Shown piece after piece: positions 12,640 through 23,400 of a DNA stretch of 64,000 bases (position 1 is its first letter; the number at the start of each line of letters is the position of its first letter). The stretch is from Theobroma cacao (lineage: Eukaryota; Streptophyta; Magnoliopsida; Malvales; Malvaceae), in NCBI RefSeq assembly GCF_000208745.1, contig NC_030853.1:603948-667947 (forward strand), given 5' to 3'. The translations under genes and the position numbers were made by a program. A model generated the notes under the pieces. The model was not told where the DNA came from. It did no database searches and saw nothing but the letters and a program-made list of their open reading frames with translations.

Positions 12640-13619
12640 NNNNNNNNNNNNCCCCCCCCCCCCCCCCCCCCCCCCCCTCCAGCTACGTTTGCCTCGAATA
12701 TGAAACTAGTTGGACATGCAATAGCTATCTCAAGTCCTCAGTAACATAATTTAAAGTCCGTAGCAAGATTTTTCTGAGCCAAACACCAACAGTTAAAGGG
12801 TATTAGAACTTGAAAGTTTTAAAACGTAGTTCAACTTGAAATCAACAAAGCTATGAGCGAATAGAACACTACATCATGATTTAAACAAATTAGTCATCTG
12901 ATCTTTATTCAGCTTTGTTAACCAAAGTTCATAGTTGTAATTTACTAACACTAAAGAGATGATTTCAGTGGTTTCACTGCGATTTCCTAAAAATAATACT
13001 CTGCATTTGTATAATTGGCAGAAAACATGTTAGCTTTCAAATAAAGTTTTGCATATTTAGTTGTTAACAAAAGCTTAACAACTGATAACTAAGCTTTAAA
13101 AAAAACCATAAAAAGGTTGCAAAAAAGATTAAAATACACTAGCAAATAGAAAATTTCTTACTGAGCATCGCCGAAGTTCTTTATCTCAATAAATCTTCCA
13201 CCAGACGAATCGCTCGCCTTCTTTAACGTGTCTCCTACCATAATTATTCTTGATTTCTCCGCATTACTCTGCAAAAACAATTTATCATATAAAAAATTAA
13301 ACTTAAATAACTGATTGTTCATTAAGAAAATCGACGCTAAATTAACCGATAATTGCATTACTCCTCGTTTGAGAGCATGAACAAAGATTTTGCCATCGAC
13401 GGATAAGCCGAAACGAATGCCGAGCGGTTTCTGTAGAGTAACCATATACTCGTTCAAGTTCATCTTCAACGACGAGTTTTCACTCGACATTGCTAAAACC
13501 TTGAGCTGCTTTTTGTTCGACCTCGTCGCTTTAACCGAAACTCCATTGATGAAGCTCGAATCTCTGCTGCGAAGATCGAGAGCTGCTCTGCAACTGAAGA
13601 GTTGCATCGGAAACGACAT
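8729..13619 (-). CDS. LSF1: LIKE SEX FOUR 1 (LSF1), phosphoglucan-phosphatase-like starch degradation protein
   Basis: Ten exons: 13619-13362, 13268-13162, 12399-11940, 11777-11709, 11123-11002, 10718-10503, 9966-9861, 9519-9407, 9165-9021 and 8848-8729; 571 residues (Arabidopsis LSF1 is about 590). The N-terminus is a likely plastid transit peptide, followed by a PDZ-like region (about 60-155), a dual-specificity phosphatase domain (about 277-420) and a CBM48 starch-binding module (about 434-515). The phosphatase signature C-x5-R is intact as Cys371-TTGFD-Arg377. From published work, LSF1 is needed for normal night-time starch breakdown but shows little or no phosphatase activity; it acts as a scaffold for beta-amylases on the granule. 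The highly conserved ARCIAFSVCPIRL tail closes the protein. The PDZ-like region separates it from SEX4 and LSF2. Confidence 0.95.
12609..12677. other. Poly-C tract interrupted by 12 N (assembly gap) in LSF1 intron 2
   Basis: A run of about 31 C, then 12 N at 12640-12651, then about 26 more C. It lies in the 762-base intron between exons 2 and 3 of LSF1, so the coding sequence is unaffected. Long C/G homopolymers are typical sequencing stops, so the true length of this tract is unknown. Confidence 0.95.
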
Positions 13620-16547
13620 CGTTCCGGAGAAGGAAAAACGAAATGGTGATTGAAGAGATGGAGGAGGAAAAGAAAGAAAATCCAGAGAGATCGGGTAAGA
13701 AACCCGTGGTCCACGTGGCGGAATATGGGGCCCGGTTGCATGAGGGTCTTCTAACTTTTATACGTTAAAGCTGCCACGTGGGAAAGATTTTTCCTTTCAT
13801 GCGATAAGAAAATCTGTTGAATTTTGGAGGTCGTTTGGAGGAGGACGTATATCCAATCATTGACTGACACGTCTGCTAAGTAAAGTACTTTGTACAGTGA
13901 CGGTTATTTGAGAACATTTTTCCCTCAAATAATTGAAGGCAACTTGAAGAAATTGATGCGTGGGAAATGAAATATCAAACATTTTATGCATGAGTTTACA
14001 TGATATTTTTATTGGAATTAAATATGATAATTTGTCTTGGAAATTAATGTTTTGAAATATTAACTATATATAAAAACAAATAAGTAAACATGAAAAATAC
14101 TAATATGTATAACCTGCTCCCTCCAATGGTTGGCATAATTCGAACTTACGCATTTTTTATTTCATTACATGTCAAATTAAAGAAGATTATAGATGACATA
14201 ATATTTAAAACAATTTAAATTATTTAAATAAATTTAATTTTTTTATATTTAATTAAACTTGTGTATATTTATTTTAAATAAAATAAATTTTTATAATTAA
14301 TAATTATCAAACTGTTGTTAATCACAATAGTAAAATGAAAATGTTTTTATTATTTGATAATTGTAGCGCACAATTGGCAAAAGCATGATCCATGCATTTC
14401 GGATCAAAAGCAATCGTCCGGTACATTAAATAAATGTGCAATAATTAGATGGTGGGGGGTGTTTTCAAGAAGCCTCAGCATTAAATATCTTCACCATTGT
14501 CAATGCCAGATTTTGGTCCCAAAACCAAAAGGCTTATGCTCCAAAGATAAAAGCCACAGCCCATGGGGCTTCTATTTCCTATTAAAGAAAAAAAAATGTC
14601 AAAAGTTCCAAACAAAGAAAAACAAAAGGGGGATGGGTGGAGGAATTGGTGTGAAAATTGGCAGCTCGGATTTTGTTAGATTACAATAATATAAATAAAT
14701 TAACAAGGGTCAAGATTAGTGATATATTAATTTATTATAATTTATAAAATCGCTTTACAGTCCGGCAGCCAGAAATAGGATTAGTTCATAAAATAATAGT
14801 GCCTGATTTTCTTGAGGAATCCAGCTAGGCACCGGCCTAAAAGGAAAGTTACCCAAAGGATTTGACAATGAATAGCCGTGAATAAACTTCAAAAATTAAA
14901 ATTAAAAAAAGGTATGATTCTGCACTTGAATTTCTTCACTTTCCCACTTATCTGAAGAGATAAAAAAGGAAGGGATACAAAAGAATGACTACTTTTTCTT
15001 TTCACATTTTCCTATGTCAGTGCAACGTGGAGCGGAAATTTTTTCTAAAGACAATGACAAGAAGTTATGATGGCAGTTGGACTCATTCGGTGATCGGGAA
15101 AGGCTATGAGGAAAAGGCTGCGACCTTACTGGACACAGGACCACCCCATTTTCAGCTCATATCTCCTTTTAAGAGCCCACTTCATGGTAATTACTAATTA
15201 GTGCTCTACCTTCGAATTTGGAAGCTGGGAAGCTCAACCAAAATTCAGGACCTTCACTCACTTTGCCTTCGTAGCATTTATGGCATTATAATTAGATCCT
15301 AAAAGTCTTTACAAGTAAATTGTACTAACTTCATGTCCTTGCTTCATCCTTACCACTTCAACGACAATGAACCGTTTACTTATTCAACTATTAATTGGTT
15401 TAAATATAGCTTTCTAAATATCCTATACCAAATTCTATACTACTATGTTTCACCTACTAAGAATTAGAACATGACATTTAAGTTTGACCTTGATGTTGAT
15501 TTTGGGGGTTCACTCATTAATTCTCTGTTTTTGTTTTTGATGAAAGAGGTCATACAAAATGATTGAAGTTGTCAAACTTGAAATGAAATTGTGAACAAAC
15601 TAGTTAAAAAAGATAATTATATAAGTTTATGGATCTTGAAATAAAAATTAAAAATTAAAAATGGGTGGCGGCTACCTCCGCCTAAAAATAACGACAATTT
15701 TATTATTTTTCTCACACTCCAAAAGCCAGAGCCTGGACCACAAGGGCTTTTAATTTCTAGAATTTCTAAGTGATGTAATCTATCAATTTCCACCCCCAAA
15801 GTTGTTAGGATAATGAGATTTTTATTAATTTCTATCGTCTCAAGTACCAGCTTCTAGATGACAACTTGAATCTTTAATAAAGTAAAGCCATCTTTGAATA
15901 TTTTCAGTTCACATCCAATTATCCAAAACCCATATGTTAATATACAAGTGGAATCACACAATGAAAAGTCACATATATAGTTTGTACTTGTTGTAAGTAT
16001 GTAGCATTAAATTACACTAACAAATTAACTTATTTTTAATGAAAATTACAAGGCATTCAAAAAGAAGTTGTTGCCACCCCGAACTTTGTATCAACCATTC
16101 ATACTTTCTTTTTTTTGCAAGCATAGGCTAAAACAATGGAACAATAAAATCAACTAAAACTATATACTTATTATATATTATAAAAAAAACCCATTAATCT
16201 CCTAATTGCATGCGTCATACACTCACATACATTTTGAATCATAATTAATAATAATAATAATAATAATAAAATTCAAGATCTGCTCCATACGGATCTTATT
16301 ATTAATAATAAAAATAATGATAAAATCATTCAATTTTTTAGCTTGGGCCGAAAGAAGAACGAGAACAAACAAAAAAACTAAATAATTAATTTCTTCACTA
16401 TTTACACTCTAATACTATCAACTTTTTTTCCTTTTTACAGATACATTTTCCAATATGAATTGTCGATTTTGAGAATTTAACTCTAGACTTACAGGTGTTC
16501 TGATTATTTCTCTCCTTTTTTTAAAAAAAAAATTTCAGTTTTTTTTC
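13620..16547. other. Intergenic region upstream of LSF1
   Basis: No gene is recognised in 2.9 kb. The first few hundred bases hold the LSF1 leader and promoter on the minus strand; GCCACGTGG occurs near 13772 (G-box core CACGTG). From 13950 the sequence is very AT-rich. A dispersed AT-rich repeat lies at about 14190-14330 and a (TAA)n tract at about 16244-16268. The open frame at 14354-14689 shows no family signature and reads through low-complexity A and G runs. Confidence 0.45.
14190..14330. repeat. AT-rich dispersed repeat, copy 1 (second copy near 18,915)
   Basis: This stretch shares an ordered series of words with 18915-19070: GACATAATATTTAAAA, then TTATTTAAATAAATTT, then ATATTTAATTAAA, then TTTATTTTAAAT, ending with AATTAT and TTAATCA. 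The two copies are in the same orientation. No coding capacity is visible, and element ends cannot be fixed. Confidence 0.55.
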
Positions 16548-17342
16548 TTAGAAAGGAGGAAAGGTTCTACCTAAACCATGAACATTAGCAAAAATGCCAA
16601 CCAGGTCCTGCCTGTACGGCAAATACGACCGCCGTTTATCTCCTTCCTTCGACGCCTTATTTCTGACGTAAAAAGCTTCATGCGCCGACAGTTTTTCGAC
16701 TCTCTTTGTCTTCTTCGCCTGAACTTCACCTTGGGCTTTCTTCTTCGTCGTCGCTGTTTTCTCACTTAACTTCTCTTCATGCTTTTTCCCCGTCGAATTC
16801 TTCTCAAAATTCAAAAACGAGGGCAAGGACAAGGACGAAGACGAAGACGAGACTTTGCCGTCGCTGTTGCTTCTCTTAAGCAAATCCTTTAATCGCCACC
16901 GTTTCGAACACGATCCCGTGGACCTACTCTTCTTACACCTGTTCGGCGACGATTCCGCTGATTGCTTCGGTGTCCAAACACAGTACGTTCCTGTTGGCAC
17001 TCCTTCGAGCTCATCCGCCTCCGACGACGATGACGAAGAAGGAAGATCTCCGTCGCCGATGAACAGATCCCTCAACGGAATCCGAATAGCCTCTTCCGCG
17101 TCGTCATCGTCACCACCTTTCTCCTCCTCGCCGTTCAACAAGAGATCGCGATTGAAGATTGGAAACGATGAGGTTTGATCAGTATTCTCCCAGAGATTAA
17201 AGAACTCGAATTCTTCATCGTCCAAAACATCGTCGCTTTTGAAGTCTCGGGTAACTTTAGCAGCGATATCAACCAGTTTCTTGTCGTCGGAGTAGCAGTT
17301 AAAGCTAGGACAAAACGATAACTCCGAGGTGTCGTTCTGCAT
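16548..17342 (-). CDS. DUF1645 family protein
   Basis: A single 264-codon open frame without introns. The N-terminal third is acidic with a run of aspartates (78-81); two serine runs lie at 102-107 and 165-170. Two blocks mark the plant DUF1645 family: KRWRLKDLLKRSNSDG at 147-162, and the C-terminal block starting SAHEAFYVRNKA at 219 and running through RRSYLPYRQDLVG to FANVHGLGR. A lysine-rich stretch (about 196-216) could serve as a nuclear localisation signal. The biochemical function is unknown; a rice member (SGL) affects grain length and stress tolerance. The start codon lies 81 bases downstream of a good TATA box, which supports the chosen start. Confidence 0.9.
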   Translation of the reverse strand: MQNDTSELSFCPSFNCYSDDKKLVDIAAKVTRDFKSDDVLDDEEFEFFNLWENTDQTSSFPIFNRDLLLNGEEEKGGDDDDAEEAIRIPLRDLFIGDGDLPSSSSSSEADELEGVPTGTYCVWTPKQSAESSPNRCKKSRSTGSCSKRWRLKDLLKRSNSDGKVSSSSSSLSLPSFLNFEKNSTGKKHEEKLSEKTATTKKKAQGEVQAKKTKRVEKLSAHEAFYVRNKASKEGDKRRSYLPYRQDLVGIFANVHGLGRTFPPF

Positions 17343-17422
17343 TTGAATCGTCGGTAAAAAGAAAGAGAGGTAAGCAGAAGGGATTTCAATTTATTTGAAG
17401 TGTTCTTGAGAAGCGTGTGAAT

Positions 17423-17432
17423 CTATTTATAG
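17423..17432 (-). promoter_or_regulatory. TATA box of the DUF1645 gene
   Basis: CTATAAATAG on the minus strand matches the plant TATA consensus. It lies 81-90 bases before the start codon at 17342, leaving a leader of about 50 bases. Confidence 0.75.
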
Positions 17433-17518
17433 TCGAGAAACAAAGCAAATTAAAAAAAAAAAAAAGGTTAAAATAAGTGGTAAACAATCTTGAAACTTGG
17501 CCTTTTTTATTGTTTTAC

Positions 17519-17550
17519 CACGTGTGATGAGGTGGGCTCACACGTGTGAG
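17519..17550. promoter_or_regulatory. Paired G-boxes upstream of the DUF1645 gene
   Basis: CACGTG occurs at 17519-17524 and again at 17541-17546, 22 bases apart start to start. The second sits in a perfect 14-base palindrome, CTCACACGTGTGAG (17537-17550). G-boxes flanked this way bind plant bZIP (ABF, GBF) and bHLH factors and often act as ABA-response elements. They lie about 90-120 bases upstream of the TATA box. Confidence 0.65.
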
Positions 17551-20479
17551 ATATTTGTGTTTGGTAGATGGTGTTTATGTCATGTTTGGTGTTAAGACTT
17601 GAGTTTAGATGGCAAGACTCACACCAAAATTAATATCTATGTTGGGCTTCAAATATAAAACGATGCTCTCACCATCTAATTTTGTGTTTGTTTGTTTAGT
17701 TGTAATTTAAATAATAATTAAAAATTTTAAAATTAAACTGAATAAACTCAAATTCGAACTCTAAATGTTAAACTTTTTTTTTACGTGGATTACTAATTAG
17801 AAACTCTTCTGATTTTAGCATTTATAAACTTTTAGCTCTTAAGGAATAATAATTTTTTTTCTTTTTCCTTAGAAAAAAAGGTACAAAACAACATTTAATG
17901 GAAAGAATTCCAAATTAAGAGAAGATCCGTGTTATGCTTACGGATTAATAATTGATTAGATGCTTCCATTTATGGGTGTAATTGCATAAATAAAAAGCTT
18001 AAGAGACAAATCTCTTAATTTTAGAAAATACTTTCATGTGTTTAAATTGATAACGTCATCATTCCTTGGTTACAATAATCTTTATTTAATTAAATATATA
18101 TTTTATGATACATTAATTAAATAATAAAATTTATTTAATACAAAATAAAAATATAAAAAATTATTTGAAATTTTCTAATTTGGAGACTTAAGCTTATAAG
18201 ATAAATATACATATATTAATCAAGTCGTAGTACTTTATTTTATTTTATTTTATTTTATACAATAAGATTGGATACTTAAAATAAGGTTTTTGCATTGGCT
18301 AATGAATATGAAAAGGTTTCATAATGGGGAGGATTCAAATCCCAGCTTTTCAGATCATAATAGTTTAAAATATAGCCTAATTCTCATTTGCCAGCCATGA
18401 ACATTCTTTGAAAAAGGCAACCAAACAGACATGAAATAAGGTATTTGTCTGTTCTAGAAAATTAAAATTAAAATAAAAAGAAATAAATACAAAACCATAG
18501 ACTTTCTAGAAGGCAGATCATGGACCAAAGGAAACAGCAAAGGGATGACGTTGATTGAGAAATCTGAGGGGGAAAAAACCCTTGTTTAATAAGCAAAGAC
18601 AAGTTGGAAGTATTTATTTGAAACTTAGGTTAAGATGAATGTTACATTAAAAAGTATAATTATGCTAAAGATTGTTAAGAGTGATTAATAAAAGAGTGGG
18701 GAACCACTTTCTATTTTATTTACATATTAATGCACACCTAATTGCTGACCTACATGAACCATTAATTTACGCCGTGGTTCACTATGTTTTCTATGTGAAG
18801 ATCATGCGAATAAAGCTTTGTTAGTCTTATTGTTTATTCTCACAAACATCTCAGAAAATAACAAAATGAGATCTCATTGAATTTAAGGTTATTTACTTGT
18901 TATAATCAATATGTAAAGACATAATATTTAAAAAAAATCTTGAATTATTTAAAAATATTTAAATAAATTTTATTTTTTTATTATATTTAATTAAAATTTT
19001 ACATTTTTATTTTAAATCAAATTAGATATTTATGACCAATTATTGATTAATTATCATTAATCAATACATCACTTATCATTTTTTATATCATATGTTATTT
19101 TGATATGTCATAATCAATAGTGAACAAAATATTTTATATGGTTATATGATAATTTTTTATGTTTTATACCAACATAACTTGAATAATAAATAAATATAAA
19201 AATAATAAATAATATTTTAATTAAATAAATATAATTACTATCAGAAATCCAAGAATCCCAAACGTAGGGGTCTGTTATTCAATGACAGAAAGAAGGCGGA
19301 AACAGAATTAGGAATTGCATTCAATAAGCTGCTGCGTTAGCCTTCCAGTGGCTCAGAATTCTAATGATGTTACAGATTAACGGCCCCACCTGCCTAAGCC
19401 TATTGAATATTAGGATGTGTTGTTCTAGCCGCAGTGACTTAGATTTGACCTTGCTTCTCAAGAATATGGAAGGATTATGGCAACTACCCTTAGACCAGAA
19501 CTAACCGGTTGTGTTGTTAACTGTTAATTTAATTATTAAATTCCAGGAAAGCTTTCCCTATAACGTTTTTTGCAATATATAGACTCAAGTCAATTGGATA
19601 GCTACCACTCGACTAGTATGTTTGGCATGGTTCATGGTTCATGGTTGTGCGTGAAAATTAAGGATTTGTCTCATTTTCGGTGGCTTGATGGGGATAGGTC
19701 TTCGTCAAGATGTGAGTTCTGAGAGAAAACTGGGTGCATGCACTAGGAACCCTATCCATGAGAAATCTATCCTGCAGATTATAGTGGTGGGAATGATACT
19801 TACTTCCACCAAAGCCTTGACAAGGAACTGTCATATCATTCATGCTGCTCAAGCAATACATCAAAAGAGATGAATGGGGGACAGTTGTGTAGAGTTCTTC
19901 CCTTCAATGGAAGGTTAGAGGAGAATGAGAGCTGATGGGCCACCTCTTAGAAGAGGATATGAGATGCTTTCCCATAGACACTTTGAAACACAAAGCTCTT
20001 TCTCTTATCAGTATACATTCATTGATTTGAAGAAGATAATTAACACATGCAAGGGAAGGGGTGGGTTTACTTTATAAATGCATTGCTTGAAAGCTTCTCA
20101 GTAAGAAAATGCTCCCCTGTTCCATGTCAGGGAATTTGAGAACACTAACCATGGACTTTCAGCGTCCTCATATGAAATCAACTATGGTTTCACTTGCAAT
20201 TGATTTTTGGTTGTCAGGAAAGTTGAAGTACGCATCACCTTCATTGCACATTCAAAATTCAGACAAGCTTATGAAAAGAATAAATTACATATCTGTGAGA
20301 TCAGTAAGTTTGAAGCATAGGCATGGATAAACACGACTTCATAAATCAGATTTACATGCGTAATCTACACGTGGAGTTGAGCAGAAGCAATTCCATGTTC
20401 ATGCTCTCCTCTAGACCTACCGTAACATATACAGAGAAAAAAGAACCCTACCCATATCAAAGTCAGCCCTGTACCAGTG
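17551..20479. other. Intergenic region between DUF1645 and P4-ATPase genes
   Basis: No gene is recognised in 2.9 kb. Most of it is AT-rich, including a TTTTA-unit tract at about 18235-18256 and the second copy of the AT-rich repeat at about 18915. From about 19260 to 20480 the base composition is more even. The part next to 20480 will hold the 3' end of the P4-ATPase transcript. The open frames at 19658-19873 on both strands are not recognisable. Confidence 0.45.
18915..19070. repeat. AT-rich dispersed repeat, copy 2
   Basis: Same orientation and word order as the copy at 14190-14330, with small insertions. It also begins GACATAATATTTAAAA and ends in TTATCATTAATCA. It is non-coding and probably an old miniature element, but no clear terminal inverted repeats were seen. 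Confidence 0.5.
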
Positions 20480-23400
20480 TCATGAGTTCTTTCGCCTTGG
20501 ACTTGCCTTTAGATTATCTATTCTGATGCTAATCAAGTCACTAGAAATTCGGGTCTCTGGGCTTTCTGGGCTTTCTGAAAGTCTTTGTGCTGTATCGTGT
20601 TCCTGTTCCAAGCCTTCTGACCGTAGTATTTGTATTCTATCATGCTCCATTGGTCGAAACCGAATCTGAAAAGCCCTATAGGAAAATAGAGGTAGTAGTG
20701 TGGAAATAACAACAAGAAGGGTGGTGATCCAATATAGAACGCTTGGAGCACAAGCTTCCACAAGAACCTTGTATGCTGTTGTAGATAATGTAGGCGGGAG
20801 TGAACCATAAACCATCAAGAATATATACCATAAGGCAATGCTTCCCCAGATGAACAGGTGCTGGATCCATGTGAAGTAATTGATCGAAAGTGCCATTTGG
20901 CAATTTACTGCCCACACTACACAAGTATACATTGTCACCCCAAGAACTGCGTAATCAGCAACTTGACCATCTCTTCGGAATGCCTGACCAGTTATCAAGT
21001 TGGTGGTTAAGAAGAATATGATTATGGAACTAAGAACTCCATTAAACATCCAGCCAAGTATGCGGAGCCAGTTGAAGAGGATGTCCTGCACACCCTCTTG
21101 GTATAATAAAGGATGCTGCAAAGAAAAAGAATGTTATCCTAAGTTTGTGTACACAGGAGGTAGCCATTGAGAACACTGATAAACAAGTTGCTACTTTGGA
21201 GTGAAGTTGCAACTATAACATCCCATTTAATACAAATAGTTAAGATTTAAGAATTGCATTCATTTGACATGCCAAGTGTTCTTGCAAGTGTACCAAATTT
21301 ATCTGAGACCCGGAGCAATTTTGAGTCAACAGATTAGCAGCATAGTTTTATATTTCTCATGCATAAAAGCATATTTCAGAAACAAAATTGGGGTTTAAAT
21401 GTTGACAACAACAATGGCCATAATGATGAGGAAAACTAACAACATTTTGCAACTTCATAACTCGGTACACAAGAGAAGTGAAATTTTAACAGGACTGGCA
21501 ATAAGCTTAAGCAGGAGGAATGACAAGAGGTGGGAGGACCCTTTCCTTCCACAATATAACTCCTTCACGGTATCAGTTCCTTAACAGGTAAAAGGTTTGA
21601 TGGTTAAAACCCAGTTAGGGTTGCCTCTCACTGAATGTCCCATCTCGCTCTTTTTTAAGCGCCCAAATTCCTTTCTTATTGTTGATATGTATCAAATCTT
21701 CAAGGTATAAAGAATTAACATAAAGAATTGTTTACCTTGAGGCAAAGTCTGGCTGAAACATCCTGATCAAAAACACCAAGAGCGATTACTGGCAGTGAAG
21801 TGAAGAAAACATTGTAGCATGACATGTACCAATCGTTATAAGCAGGCTGGCCAGAGAAAGAAGCGTAGGCCTCAAACCAAAACAGTGTAAATCCAAAAGT
21901 GATGTTCTTGTAGAAAAAGTAACATATCTGCAGTGACCAGAAAATAGAATCTTGATGTAAGCATGGATGATTCATTTTGTTAAACATTTGCCTAATCTGT
22001 CCCCCAAAAATTGGAAGAGATCACCAAACAATTTGTTTAAGATCTCATTCTCCTTTCAAGGAATGAACACCAATTTGAAGAAGATAATCTAGAGCTAACA
22101 CAGAAATATAGATTGAGTAAAAGGTAATAAACCACAACAAAAATTATCATTCTCGGATCTTGAGATATCAAAATCATAGGTGTATCTCAGGTTAATTCTG
22201 GACAGATAGGAGAAACAGGACAGAACAGTTTTACCATCATTGCTATTCGCCTGTAACACCAATGACCATGCACCAATAATAAACGTTCCAGAAAACGAAA
22301 TTGACCTATTGAAAAATCACTTGCCATCACAGCCTGCAAATCATAGTAGGTATTAAAAGTAAATCGGAAAGCAGACAATCACAGTTATATAGCTTGAATT
22401 TTGAAAAGTAGTTCAACAGACCATGATCTAAAGAAAAAGTAATAGCAAAGCTTTTCAAAAAGCAAAAATATGTTTGCCAAAAAGGAAAAAAAAAGAAGAA
22501 ACAAAAATATGTGAAGTCCTTATGGAGGAAGCAGAAATTCAATTCTCAAAAGTAACAGTCAAGAGAAATGGTATATGAATGGAGAAATCAAAATCAAATA
22601 GAGAGGACAAACACATATATCTGTCTCTCTCCTTCATTCTTAACTACCACCTCTTCTGATGATTGTCAAGAAAATCTTAATCAAGCAGCAAATGGTTGTC
22701 AATTGTCACCACCCATCTTAACAAATTTATAAAGTTCGAGTTCATTCTTCCCCTCAAAGAGGTAAAGCATAGAAAGCCACAAATCTTATCAAATCATTCA
22801 ATTGTTCCTATAAAATGGATGAACTATCAAGCATCAGCCACAAAACAAGGTAACTACAATGGAAGAAGGCAAGAGCCAAGCTGATGCTGATAAGATGATC
22901 GGTAGTAAAAATCACTTCATGCCTAGGCACATCAAAAACCAATAATGGACACATCTTGAGAAAGGAGATCATCATATGATTTGGCTTTCAGTATTTGCTT
23001 TAGTATGGTCCTATTCACTAACTCTTAACTAATCATCTCAAAACCCTAATCTGTAAAAGATAACAGACAAGTTTGCAAAAGATAATGTTTCTATGAGCAC
23101 TTTCAAACCCTAATTGGAAAGGTCATAACTAAAGCCCACTTTAGCAATGAAATGCAAACAAATAAAACCAAAATAACTAAGGCCATGTTTTTTAAACCTA
23201 CACCAAAAAAAAGCATGCCCAACTACTTTGGCAATAGTCTTCCATCAGAAGCTGGCAGCAAATATTATTAGAGTATTTTATAAACAAGGGTTCAATGGCC
23301 AAGAACTTTTCTTTTTGACAGGCCCTGTTTTGGGCCCTTTCCATATATTTGCAGTCCATTTTCTTCCCCCTTTCTCTAGTTCAGTAACAGTGTGTTCAAA

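Noticed and set aside
14354..14689. 111-codon plus-strand frame
   Set aside because: Reads through A- and G-runs, has no family signature and no splice or promoter support.
16855..17178. Plus-strand 107-codon frame within the DUF1645 gene
   Set aside because: Antisense shadow of the acidic and serine-rich coding sequence, where GAC and TCC codons leave the opposite strand open. The minus-strand frame has family motifs.
18331..18352. GGATTCAAATCCC, resembling a tRNA T-arm
   Set aside because: No matching acceptor stem, D-arm or anticodon arm could be placed around it.
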